The notes beneath the pieces were generated by a model. It worked only from the letters and a program-made list of their open reading frames with translations. It had not been told where the DNA came from and made no database searches. A program made the translations under genes and the position numbers. A DNA stretch of 59,399 bases from the NCBI GenBank assembly GCA_900555715.1, contig USMC01000012.1, positions 1-59,399 of the forward strand, in the 5' to 3' direction. The stretch's first letter is position 1. Every line of letters starts with the position of its first letter. The stretch comes from an uncultured Porphyromonadaceae bacterium (GTDB taxonomy: Bacteria > Bacteroidota > Bacteroidia > Bacteroidales > Muribaculaceae). Below are positions 7,233 through 16,210 of this stretch, in pieces.

Positions 7233-10200
7233 TTACTTAACAACGACTTTCACGGCTGTCTCCGGCAGCTGAACGATGTATACGCCAGCAGCGACATTGA
7301 AGGTTTCGGTTGACGATGCATTGCCGGCGACTGCGACAGTGCGACCGTCGACAGCAGTGAGGGCGATTCTCATGCCTTCAGCGCCGCAGACAGTGACAGT
7401 GCCGCGTCCGGTGCTGACAGAAATGCCGGCTCTGACGCCTTCGACACCTGATGTGACGATATTAACGGCTTCGGACGGACGGGACTCTCCTTTGGTGAAG
7501 ACGGCAGTAACTTTATAGCTGTAGTCTTTGTCGGCTTCAACCGTTGTATCGGTGAATGAAGTACCGTCGGCAGAGCCGATCAGAGCGTTGTCGCGATAGA
7601 TGTTATAGCCGGTCAGCTCAAGGTCGGAAGAATCGGCAGCGGGAATGAATGTGATGTCGTCGACAAGGAACATATATCTGTCGTACGAGACGCAGCGTAT
7701 TGCAAATCGGCGCGAACCTTCGGGCAGTGTGAACGTGTATAGCGTCCATTCGTCCGTTTCGGCGGTAGCTGCAGCGACAAGCGTAAAGTCGGCGGGATCG
7801 GTGCTTCCTGTGCTTGCAAGCACTTCGAAACTTTCGCTATATGAGCTCTCGAATGCACGTGCGAAGAAGCTGACAGTCTGCTCTGCACCGAGGAGTTCCG
7901 GCGAAATCATCCAGTCGTCGCACTGTGCTGCGGCGCCTGCCTTGAAGGAGTACATCTGACCGGCGTATTTATGACCGGAGTGCGATGTGAAGAAAATATC
8001 ATTGTAGCCTTCTGTGGTATTGTCGAATACCCAGAACGACTGCACTGAGTTGGCTGCTATGCCGGGGAAAGCTGTGCCGTCGCTGAATCCGCCGATTCCG
8101 GCGCCGTCGCGGTCGACGAAAGTCCAGTCGCCTGTTTCAGTGCTGCTCCACGATGTCATGTTCTCAAAATCCTCGGTTTTTGCATCAGGGATATAAGTGG
8201 AGAAATCGGGAGTGCTCCAGCTCAGAACGACACCGTCGCCGGTGACAGCTGCCGAGAGATCGGTAACATATGGCAGAGTGGAAGGCACAGGTGTGACAGT
8301 GCTTCCGCCGCAAGTGTTATCTGCGGGGTTCTTGTCCTTGCTGTAAACTACCTTTGCTGACAGGCTCACGGCATCAACGGCTATGACAGGCATATCGAGA
8401 ACAAACTCATAGCTCTTCTTGGAGAATGTGCGGAGTATTCCTCCGTCCTGCTCAGCGACTTTGCTGTCGTCGCAATAGAGCTCGACAGTGAATCCTTCGG
8501 CATCTTCCGTACCGTTATTCTCAACGACAGCAGCGACAGTATAGCCTGTGCCCGCCTTCACTGTGGCGGGAGCTTTCACTTCGACGACGGTGAGATTGTG
8601 GTCGATGATATTATCCACACGGATTGCGTCGATGAGGGTATATGAGAAGATGCGTCCGTAGGCTGTGATGAGCGGCTGGATTGTCTTGCCCTTGAAAGCA
8701 TCGAGCGGCACGATTACGCGATACCAGCCTTCTTCTGTGCCGAGATCGGCGATGCGTATGTTTTCGACGTTCTCGGTCTTGCCTTCGCAGACGATATTGA
8801 TTTCAAGTTCGTTCTCGTCGACATCGCTGCCGGAAGTGATGTTATATGTAAAGAACGACAGCGCCGGTGTTTCAAGTCCGGCAAGGTCGATCTTACCGAG
8901 CAGAAGAGTGGCGTAGTCGTCGAGATGCTGCGCTACGCAGCCTATGAAACCGTTGTCGCCATCGGAAGAAACGATGTTTTCGGTATCGTTGAACAATCCC
9001 CACGATGCTCCGCCTCCGGTATTACTGCCGAGGATGCTGCCGGGAACGGCATTGGCGAACGACTCGCGGTAGGGAGCGGCATACGCTTTGCCGACGGGCG
9101 ACATGGGAGTGGGAATACCGTCGCTGATGCCTCCGAGGGTTTCGGCGACTACAAGGAACTGTGCGAACACCTGTGTGGAGGGGTCGTCGAGCACGACTAT
9201 TTCAGTATGGGTCTCCTTGATATCCTTTGCCAAAAGGTCGTACTGCGAGCTGCCGCGCACATATATGCGGTAGGTGACATACTGAGGATCGAGCGCGTTG
9301 CCATTGATATCGGCAGCGGGAGCAGTCCACGACACACGCACAACACCCGGCTCGATTTCCGTCATCTCCACGCCGGCAGGATTCTCGGGTTCAAGAACAC
9401 CGACATAAACACGGCTTTCAACAGCAGAGCCTTCGCCGTCGGCATTGACGGCATAAGCGGAGTAGGTATAGAATTCGCAGGCGGTGACATCATCGGTGAA
9501 AGTAAGGGTTTCGCCGGGAGTCGGGTTGCTGAATGTCTTTATCTCAGTGCCGTCGCGAAGGACGACAAGCTTCTCGAGCTCTTTTAATCCGTTGCCGATA
9601 ATGTCGACGGCAGGAGCTGTGACGCTGATATCGGCACGAAGCTCGCCGTTTGTGCGGCTCGTTACCTCAAGAGCCGAAGGAGCGGCAGGAGCTCCGCCCT
9701 GAATACCTTCCGAAACAGTGAGATTGTCGATGGATATGGTGTACATATCGGCGTCGCTGCATCCGTGGATACCGATGTAGTAAAGTCCTGTCTCGGCGGG
9801 GCTGATGTAGTCGCCGTAGGTGCGGTATTCGGTATGCGACACGCTCTGGAGCGGAACGACGGTCTCCGTCATAGCCTCGACAGTGTTGCTGCTGCCATAT
9901 TTTATTTCAAATTTCTCAGGAGCAGTGGCGCTGCCTGTGAGCACGTCGACAGAGAATCGGTAAGCCTTTCCTTTTTCAAGCATTACGGGAGGAGTGATGA
10001 ACCAGTCGTCCATCGCCATTGCCGAGTTATAGACAACCTGGACATTGCCGATATAGGGTCCCCAGGATATTCCGTCGCCATTGACGTCGACGACAGTATA
10101 TTTCTCCATGTCGGCGGAATTGCTGAAATCGTCGGTGAACGGTGCTGTCTCGTGGCCGAGAATGAGTTTGGGAGATACACCTTTATCGGAAGTGCGCTCG

Positions 10201-11759
10201 CCGCACGTCGCTGTGACTTCGTATGTATATGCGGCCACACCTTCGAAGGCGGGCACGACGTCGGTAGCCGCCGTTTCCCTGATTCCTTCGGCAACGACAA
10301 TAATATCCGGCATACGTGTCACTTTGTATGTCACCGAAGCCGGGTCGATATATCCGCCGTTGACAGTGGTTGTGACAGGCTCCCAGCTGACAGTGACATT
10401 GTTGCCGTCGGCAGAAACGCTGACAGCTGGCGTCGACGGTGTGTCGTGTCCGACGTAAACGGTGAGTTTCGCCGGTGCCGAGATACCGCTGTCGTTGCTT
10501 ACGGTAAGCGAGAATTCGTAGAGTCCTTCAACGGGCAGCGTAACGGTAGCCTCGATTTTTTCTCCTGCTGCCGCCGTGCCCTGTGCGCGGACAGTGCCGT
10601 TTGTCGACAGTTTCCACGACATAAGCCCTGAGACAGGATTTCCGAGCTCGTCGGCAGACGGCATCGTGAAGGATGCCTTGCCCTGCATTGCTCCTCCGGG
10701 GAAGCTGACAGTAAGATCGCTGACAGCGGCGGGTAATCCTACGGTAGCGTTGCTGCCGGCGATATACATGCCAACGACTTCCTCGTCGTCAGGGAACTGG
10801 TAGACGAGAGTAGTAAAACCTGTCTTAGTATCGACCTCGTAGAGGTAACCGCACTCGTCGGTGGGATTCACGACCCAGAACATACGTCCGGTGGCAGGGT
10901 CGATACATGCCGAAGAGCGGTATTTCGGTTTCAGCCCGGTCTTTCCGATGAGTGTCATCTCACCGGTGGCAGCGTCGATGGTGTAGAGGTCGGCGCCGAC
11001 AGTAGTGAGGGAATATCCCACCTTCTCCTGCTGCTTGTCGATGACGTAGATTTTGCCGGCAGCATCGATGGCGATGGCGGCAAGCTGGCGCGGGAGGTCG
11101 GCGATACGTGTAGCCACGCCGGTGGTGTAGTCGATTGTGCCGAAATAGTAATCGGAATAGTCGGGGCTGTCGGGATCGCAGAAACAGCCATACACCTTGC
11201 CGTCGACAGGGTTGTATGCCACGTCAGTAGCTTCTGCACTGGCGTCGCCGATACGTTCTATGGTCTTGCTGCCGGTTTCGATGTCGTAGCCGGTGACGTA
11301 TAGCTTATATTCGCCATAATATTCCGTGTGATATGCGGCAAAGTATGTGTTACCGACCGCCGTACCGCCGTCGATAGCGTTTACGCCGCTGAACTTCACT
11401 TCGAAAGCTTCGCTGCTGTTTGTAGGAATGCGACAAAGTGTCTGGTCGAGACCGCTTTTATTGGAATAGAACACGCATCCGTAGATTTCGGGCATGTCGG
11501 TGGCGGCTGCTGCGGCGTGCCGCGGCGCCGACTTCATGCGTACAGGCGCATTCACGTCATTTTGCAACCGGTCCTGATTTGCAAAATTGCTTTTCTTAGC
11601 AATTTTCCTCTCAAGAACATGCTCAGGCGACGCCGTGAGCTTCTGGCTTACGACTGTCTGAGGCCTGACCTTCAGACGCGACGGCATATCGGCGCTAACG
11701 CCGGCGACAGCAAGAGCGCTTATCGCCAGGACCGTCAAAGAACGGATAAAAGATTTCAT
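7233..11759 (-). CDS. large secreted multidomain protein with type IX-like sorting tail
   Basis: 1508 residues with a signal peptide (about 1-23). After a low-complexity linker comes a beta-propeller-like region (about 93-340) with repeated short strands such as DLYTIDAATGEM. Then come several fibronectin type III-like modules and two choice-of-anchor J/MAM-like beta-sandwich domains (each with a DDWFITP or DDWMISP motif). A CARDB-like domain lies around 1140-1240, starting HNLTVVEVKAPATVKAG. A final fibronectin-like module precedes a C-terminal tail ending AAGVYIVQLPETAVKVVVK. That tail resembles type A sorting domains of the type IX secretion system, which would place the protein outside the outer membrane. 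No catalytic site was recognised. It may be an adhesin or a glycan- or protein-binding scaffold. Confidence 0.8.
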   Translation of the reverse strand: MKSFIRSLTVLAISALAVAGVSADMPSRLKVRPQTVVSQKLTASPEHVLERKIAKKSNFANQDRLQNDVNAPVRMKSAPRHAAAAATDMPEIYGCVFYSNKSGLDQTLCRIPTNSSEAFEVKFSGVNAIDGGTAVGNTYFAAYHTEYYGEYKLYVTGYDIETGSKTIERIGDASAEATDVAYNPVDGKVYGCFCDPDSPDYSDYYFGTIDYTTGVATRIADLPRQLAAIAIDAAGKIYVIDKQQEKVGYSLTTVGADLYTIDAATGEMTLIGKTGLKPKYRSSACIDPATGRMFWVVNPTDECGYLYEVDTKTGFTTLVYQFPDDEEVVGMYIAGSNATVGLPAAVSDLTVSFPGGAMQGKASFTMPSADELGNPVSGLMSWKLSTNGTVRAQGTAAAGEKIEATVTLPVEGLYEFSLTVSNDSGISAPAKLTVYVGHDTPSTPAVSVSADGNNVTVSWEPVTTTVNGGYIDPASVTYKVTRMPDIIVVAEGIRETAATDVVPAFEGVAAYTYEVTATCGERTSDKGVSPKLILGHETAPFTDDFSNSADMEKYTVVDVNGDGISWGPYIGNVQVVYNSAMAMDDWFITPPVMLEKGKAYRFSVDVLTGSATAPEKFEIKYGSSNTVEAMTETVVPLQSVSHTEYRTYGDYISPAETGLYYIGIHGCSDADMYTISIDNLTVSEGIQGGAPAAPSALEVTSRTNGELRADISVTAPAVDIIGNGLKELEKLVVLRDGTEIKTFSNPTPGETLTFTDDVTACEFYTYSAYAVNADGEGSAVESRVYVGVLEPENPAGVEMTEIEPGVVRVSWTAPAADINGNALDPQYVTYRIYVRGSSQYDLLAKDIKETHTEIVVLDDPSTQVFAQFLVVAETLGGISDGIPTPMSPVGKAYAAPYRESFANAVPGSILGSNTGGGASWGLFNDTENIVSSDGDNGFIGCVAQHLDDYATLLLGKIDLAGLETPALSFFTYNITSGSDVDENELEINIVCEGKTENVENIRIADLGTEEGWYRVIVPLDAFKGKTIQPLITAYGRIFSYTLIDAIRVDNIIDHNLTVVEVKAPATVKAGTGYTVAAVVENNGTEDAEGFTVELYCDDSKVAEQDGGILRTFSKKSYEFVLDMPVIAVDAVSLSAKVVYSKDKNPADNTCGGSTVTPVPSTLPYVTDLSAAVTGDGVVLSWSTPDFSTYIPDAKTEDFENMTSWSSTETGDWTFVDRDGAGIGGFSDGTAFPGIAANSVQSFWVFDNTTEGYNDIFFTSHSGHKYAGQMYSFKAGAAAQCDDWMISPELLGAEQTVSFFARAFESSYSESFEVLASTGSTDPADFTLVAAATAETDEWTLYTFTLPEGSRRFAIRCVSYDRYMFLVDDITFIPAADSSDLELTGYNIYRDNALIGSADGTSFTDTTVEADKDYSYKVTAVFTKGESRPSEAVNIVTSGVEGVRAGISVSTGRGTVTVCGAEGMRIALTAVDGRTVAVAGNASSTETFNVAAGVYIVQLPETAVKVVVK

Positions 11760-11805
11760 TTTGCTGTAAAAATTATACTTTTGATAAACGAATGGTTTTT
11801 GAAAT

Positions 11806-11838
11806 GCAAATGTAATTAATTTATGTCAATACCACAAA
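11806..11838 (-). promoter_or_regulatory. promoter for the 1508-residue protein
   Basis: On the minus strand TTTG (11838-11835), 20 nt, then TACATTTGC (11814-11806), an exact consensus. Predicted start is near 11800, about 40 nt before the ATG at 11759. Confidence 0.8.
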
Positions 11839-11858
11839 TGTATATCAAAAACTGTTCA

Positions 11859-11890
11859 TTTGCGCAAACGCGGATTAAGTGCTATTTTTG
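11859..11890 (+). promoter_or_regulatory. promoter for the TSCPD gene
   Basis: TTTG (11859-11862), 20 nt, then TATTTTTG (11883-11890), an exact consensus, 30 nt before the ATG at 11921. It is divergent from the promoter at 11806-11838. Confidence 0.8.
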
Positions 11891-11920
11891 CAACTGATAT
11901 AAACAAACAGCAGACACAAG

Positions 11921-12169
11921 ATGAAACATTGCACCTATAACACGCGCGGCACGTGCTCACGCCGCATAGATTTCGACCTTGATGAATCAGGACGCCTGCA
12001 CAACGTCTGTTTCCTCGGCGGATGCGCAGGAAACACCGCCGGCATATCCAGCCTTGCCGAAGGCATGGACGCACGCGAGCTTGCCGAACGCCTGCGCGGT
12101 ATACCATGCGGCTCCAAGAGCACATCCTGCCCCGACCAGTTAGCACAGGCGATAGAGCAGAATCTCTGA
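11921..12169 (+). CDS. TSCPD-domain protein (TIGR03905 type)
   Basis: 82 residues with conserved cysteines in CTYNTRGTCS, CFLGGCAGN, IPCGSK and the family's signature TSCPDQLA near the C-terminus. Related TSCPD domains occur at the C-terminus of some ribonucleotide reductases, where the cysteines are thought to bind metal. The small stand-alone form is widespread but has no assigned role. It has its own promoter and terminator, so it is monocistronic and lies between two secreted-protein genes without obvious connection. Confidence 0.85.
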   Translation: MKHCTYNTRGTCSRRIDFDLDESGRLHNVCFLGGCAGNTAGISSLAEGMDARELAERLRGIPCGSKSTSCPDQLAQAIEQNL

Positions 12170-12192
12170 CGTATCGCTACCGTTAAACAACA

Positions 12193-12229
12193 AGAACCCC
12201 CGGCTATCGATTGCGAAGCCGGGGGTTCT
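12193..12229. terminator. bidirectional terminator, 13-bp perfect stem
   Basis: The arms 12193-12205 (AGAACCCCCGGCT) and 12217-12229 are perfect complements around an 11-nt loop. It lies between the convergent TSCPD and subtilisin genes. The T-rich run on the minus-strand side suits the subtilisin transcript best. Confidence 0.85.
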
Positions 12230-12272
12230 CGCTTAAATAAACTTTTCAATTAACCTTTTCAAATAATGTGCG

Positions 12273-14444
12273 TCAGTTCAGGGCAATCTTTACTGATTTT
12301 ACTGTAGCGCCCGACTTGACGCTGAGGACGTAAAGTCCGGGGGCGGGAGCTTCGATATCGAGAGTCTCACCGTCGGCGTTTGCCGATGCCGCAAGGACGC
12401 CCGACATTGTGTAGAGCTGTGCCGATATTCCGGCGGCAGCAGCTGCGAAAACTTTGACCGACAGTCCGTTTGTGTCTATCATAATATCATCGCCGGCAAC
12501 GCTGACATCATTGACAGCACCAGCCTCGCTGATTACAGCCCTGAGACCTTCGACAGCCTGGAGCTTACCGGCGCCCCATGCTATATCGTCGGTGACATAG
12601 GTATCTTTCTTCGCGGTGTCTATCATAATACGGCGTACCTTGTCAACCTTAAGCGTCGGATCGGCCTGCAGCCAGAGTGCGACAGCACCTGTGACGTACG
12701 GGGTAGCCATGGACGTACCGTTCATGTTTGCCCAGTAGTGAGTTGTGCCGCCTTCTGTTGCGGTAGCCGTGATGGCTTCCTCCGACATGTGATTTGCGAT
12801 ATACGGACCGCTGACAGATGAGTTGATACCTCCGCCGGGGGCGCAGACGTGCGGGAGCTTGCGGCCGTCGACGAGCTCGCCCCATGAAGAGAAGCTCGAG
12901 AGAGTGCCTTCACCGCTTCCGGTGCCATGTGAACCGCCGCTGAGGTCGTTCCACTGCGAACGGGTGCCGTATGAACCTACGGCGATGATATTGAATCCGC
13001 ATGCCATGCTGCTGATAGAACCGTTGTTGTCGCCGCGTTCGAATCCTGTCGGAACGGCAGCGGCAAAACGGATGTCGCGGCGGTCGTTGCCGTAAGCATC
13101 CACGCGCACACCTTCCGGACCCTCGAACATAAGACCGAGCACTTCCGTGGTGCCGTTTTTGGGCGTGACGTCGCCATTTGCGCTGACAGAAACATTGTAG
13201 CGGTTGTTGCTGCTCACGAGTCCGGTAAGGACAATGTTGCCGTCGAAAGCGTTGCGGAAAATAGAGTGGTCGTTGCCTTCTCCGCTGCCGCATGTCACCG
13301 TCTTGCCGTTCTCGCTGGAGATCTTGGCGACAATCTCGCCGGTATTAGACCTCACGAGTACGACGCTCACCTTGATTTCGGCGTTTGTCGAGCCCCATAC
13401 GTCGATAGATCCGGCATTCATCTTGTTGCGGTCGAGAAGCACCTTGAGTTCCTTGTCGGACGCGGTGAATGTTTTGCCGGCATGTATTCTTGCATCGCCT
13501 TCGTTACCGGCAGCGACACAGATGATAGCTTCGCGACCGAGCTCGTCGAGCTGTCGCGAGAAAGCGTCGGTACCGTCGTGCGGACCGCTGCTGCCGCCGA
13601 GCGAGAGGTTGACGACAAGCGGTTTCTGCTGGCTGTTGGCATAGTTGATGAGCCGGCGTATGCCGGCGAGGATGCTGTTGTTGTAGAGCTCACCTGCGGC
13701 TATCGCCATATCGGCGTCGGGAGCTACACCGTAGAGATTTACAGTCGAGGCGTTTGAACCGCCGGGATATCTGCCGGCGCCGTTGTAAGCGCCACCCATG
13801 ATGCCGGCTACGTGCGTGCCGTGAGTCTGATCGGCGCCGTCGGTAGGAGCGTTGCGTATGTCTGCGCCCTGATAGATTGTGGGAGTAGTGCTCGAACCCT
13901 GAAAACGGGCAAAGAATTTCAGACGCACTGTCTTACCGTCCTGGCTGAGCCAGTTGATGTGCGAAGGGTCGAAGCCGGTATCGAACATACCCACAATGAC
14001 GCCTTCGCCGCGGTATTTCTGCGGAAGTCTCAGACCGGTGTGGCAGGTGTTGACATTCGAAGCACCGCGTGCCTTGTCCATGGCAGGCTCGGCGGAATGA
14101 CCGAAAGAGAGAGTGAGAACCGAAGGACTTTCGGCAAGAGTCTCTATGCCGGCGGCGGGCATCGTCACGAGCGAGAAACTCGGAGAGATATATTCCACTG
14201 TATATCCGCAGGCGTCGAGAGAGTCGAGAACAGCCTCGTCGGTTGTTTCCACCATGACATCGACAAGATCCTCACCGCCTCGTCCGGAAGGAACTGCGAG
14301 GAAGGACTGACTGTCGCGGATAGTGAGTTCACCGCTTTTATAAAGATCGAGAAGCTGCTTTCCGCGTGCGTCGAACTTGCTTTGCGCCGACATGCTGCCA
14401 GCGCCCAGAAGTACGGCGGCTCCAAGAAGGTAAACTATTTTCAT
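12273..14444 (-). CDS. secreted subtilisin-family serine protease (S8) with type IX-like tail
   Basis: 723 residues from the ATG at 14444 (MKIVYLLGAA); the 30 codons further upstream lack a signal peptide and are AT-rich. The signal peptide ends near MSAQ. A propeptide-like region (about 40-120) precedes the catalytic domain. The catalytic triad is Asp155 (VGMFDTG), His208 (THGTHVAG) and Ser578 (NGTSMATPY), with the oxyanion-side AAGNEG. The insert between His and Ser carries a jelly-roll-like stretch (about 335-450). The C-terminal 80 residues, ending APGLYVLSVKSG...VKIALN, match the type IX sorting tail style of its neighbour at 7233-11759. The expected role is proteolysis at or beyond the cell surface. 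Confidence 0.92.
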   Translation of the reverse strand: MKIVYLLGAAVLLGAGSMSAQSKFDARGKQLLDLYKSGELTIRDSQSFLAVPSGRGGEDLVDVMVETTDEAVLDSLDACGYTVEYISPSFSLVTMPAAGIETLAESPSVLTLSFGHSAEPAMDKARGASNVNTCHTGLRLPQKYRGEGVIVGMFDTGFDPSHINWLSQDGKTVRLKFFARFQGSSTTPTIYQGADIRNAPTDGADQTHGTHVAGIMGGAYNGAGRYPGGSNASTVNLYGVAPDADMAIAAGELYNNSILAGIRRLINYANSQQKPLVVNLSLGGSSGPHDGTDAFSRQLDELGREAIICVAAGNEGDARIHAGKTFTASDKELKVLLDRNKMNAGSIDVWGSTNAEIKVSVVLVRSNTGEIVAKISSENGKTVTCGSGEGNDHSIFRNAFDGNIVLTGLVSSNNRYNVSVSANGDVTPKNGTTEVLGLMFEGPEGVRVDAYGNDRRDIRFAAAVPTGFERGDNNGSISSMACGFNIIAVGSYGTRSQWNDLSGGSHGTGSGEGTLSSFSSWGELVDGRKLPHVCAPGGGINSSVSGPYIANHMSEEAITATATEGGTTHYWANMNGTSMATPYVTGAVALWLQADPTLKVDKVRRIMIDTAKKDTYVTDDIAWGAGKLQAVEGLRAVISEAGAVNDVSVAGDDIMIDTNGLSVKVFAAAAAGISAQLYTMSGVLAASANADGETLDIEAPAPGLYVLSVKSGATVKSVKIALN

Positions 14445-14610
14445 AACTTGATATATGTCTGGTTTAATACTGTTATATACGAGGTAAAGAACAAAATATT
14501 GCACTTTGTCAAAAGAATGTGCTAAGTTAAGCATTAATTCTCATATTACCTCATATTAACGTCACATTTGCCATTTTTTAACCGAATTTCATACCAACTG
14601 GGTGCGGCGC

Positions 14611-14645
14611 AAAAAATCCGGTCCGGTGAAAAATCACCGGACCGG
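14611..14645 (-). terminator. rho-independent terminator of the SusCD operon
   Basis: The perfect 12-bp arms 14618-14629 and 14634-14645 (CCGGTCCGGTGA and its complement) enclose loop AAAA. On the minus strand they are followed by ATTTTTT. It lies 23 bp after the stop of the 14668-16170 gene. Confidence 0.92.
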
Positions 14646-14667
14646 GAACTACATAGTGTTATAAATC

Positions 14668-16170
14668 TTATTTGCGAAGCTCGAGAACCATCTGCTTGCT
14701 GACTACAGAAGCCTCAGCCGATGCCGGTTCCCAGGGGATACGGTTCTTGGCTCTAAGGTCGAGAACAACATCGGTGGTCTCCTGATAAACTTCTTTCTTG
14801 GTGTTCGACCAGATGCCGATAATCTCTTCGGCAGGGATGGTGATGACGCTGTCGGCGAATGTGCCGCCGATTCCTTCCGAAACGATCTCCTCTACCGACA
14901 GACCTTTCTGGAAGAGTGAGTTGGCCTGAGTCGTAGCAAGAACGACACCGAAAGTCCTGCGGTTGTGCGCCACTGTCGTAATCGTGTCGCTGAGCATAAT
15001 GCAGTTGGGGTTCGCCACATCGAAGGTGATGTACTTCGACGGGTCGCGGAGCGACTTGGGATATCCTGCTTCTGCTCCGTAAGGGTCGACTATGCGGATA
15101 ACATTAGGCGACTTCTTGTTTATATCCACGCGCACTTTGTAAGTGTGATTGTCCTGCGGGTCGGTAAGGAAAGGACCGCAGAAGCCGTCGGTGAAATCGC
15201 ACATACCGAGAGTCTCCCAGTTGCGGTCGAGATTGCTATATCCGGGAAGAATGAGGTGGAACTCTTCAGTGTTCTGGCGAGCCCATGCTCCGTCCTGATA
15301 TAACTCCATGCCAATCTGAACTTTGTCGGCAGGAATAAAGATGTTGCCCTGTTCGAGATCGCCGCAGTTGCCTGCCTTCTTCTCATCTTCAAGCGTGCTG
15401 TCTTCTTCAGTCATATTGAGATATGCTGTCGATGAAACGAGGAAGCGACCATAAGTGGGATTGCCGCAGAAACCGATGTTGGAAGTTTCAAGGTAGACGG
15501 CAGTAGGATCTTCTGCATGGATAAGTAGGTAGTAGTTGCTTGTGCCGTAGTTGACACCCTCGATAGGATATGTGCCGGGGGCATAGGGGTTGACGAGGCG
15601 GTAGAAGCCCTTGGTGTCGGGATGTTCCTGAACTTTTACGCCGTAAGTGAAAGGCCAGCCGTCGATGTTGAAGAACGTACCGATGATAACGTCGGTATAA
15701 ACACCCTTACCGAGTGTGATCCACGGATTGTACATGCAGGTCACATTAAGATTGCCGAGATAGTAGGGAGTGTCCTGAATACCGTCGAGGCTAAAATTGA
15801 AGTCATAGTTGACTTTACGCGTAAGTTTAGCTTCATCGTATGTTACGGTGAGTAAAGCCGTGCCTTCACCGTCGGCAAAAGTCACAGTCTCGGGAATCGT
15901 GAAGATACCCGTGGGATCGGCGCCTTCGGCTGTTACGACAGTTTTCACAGGCACAGTCTGCTCGCCTTCCGTGTTAAGACGACCGAGAAGAACGGAGAAC
16001 GATGTCTGACCTTCATCAAGATCATTCTGTGTGACATTGCCTGTCGAGAAATAGTAATCTGCCAGATCCACTTTTTCTGCCGGAGTGTATTCTATCTCGT
16101 CGACGCAGGAAGAAGCTCCGGCAACGAATGCTCCGGCAAGAAGCAGATTAAATATATTTGTGAATTTCAT
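14668..16170 (-). CDS. SusD-downstream surface lipoprotein with Calx-beta-like domain
   Basis: 500 residues. The lipoprotein signal ends GASSC (Cys22), for lipidation and likely outer-membrane display. Residues about 35-140 have the strand pattern of a Calx-beta-like domain (VTFADGEGTALLTVTYD). The rest is beta-rich with many aromatics and no recognised catalytic motif. Its position immediately after susD (40 bp) is that of SusE/SusF-type or surface glycan-binding lipoproteins, so ligand capture for the SusCD transporter is the likely job. Sequence family is not recognised with confidence. It is the last gene before the terminator at 14611-14645. Confidence 0.8.
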   Translation of the reverse strand: MKFTNIFNLLLAGAFVAGASSCVDEIEYTPAEKVDLADYYFSTGNVTQNDLDEGQTSFSVLLGRLNTEGEQTVPVKTVVTAEGADPTGIFTIPETVTFADGEGTALLTVTYDEAKLTRKVNYDFNFSLDGIQDTPYYLGNLNVTCMYNPWITLGKGVYTDVIIGTFFNIDGWPFTYGVKVQEHPDTKGFYRLVNPYAPGTYPIEGVNYGTSNYYLLIHAEDPTAVYLETSNIGFCGNPTYGRFLVSSTAYLNMTEEDSTLEDEKKAGNCGDLEQGNIFIPADKVQIGMELYQDGAWARQNTEEFHLILPGYSNLDRNWETLGMCDFTDGFCGPFLTDPQDNHTYKVRVDINKKSPNVIRIVDPYGAEAGYPKSLRDPSKYITFDVANPNCIMLSDTITTVAHNRRTFGVVLATTQANSLFQKGLSVEEIVSEGIGGTFADSVITIPAEEIIGIWSNTKKEVYQETTDVVLDLRAKNRIPWEPASAEASVVSKQMVLELRK

Positions 16171-16210
16171 AATTTTATCTGTTTACTTTCTGATGATTGA
16201 TAATCATGCC

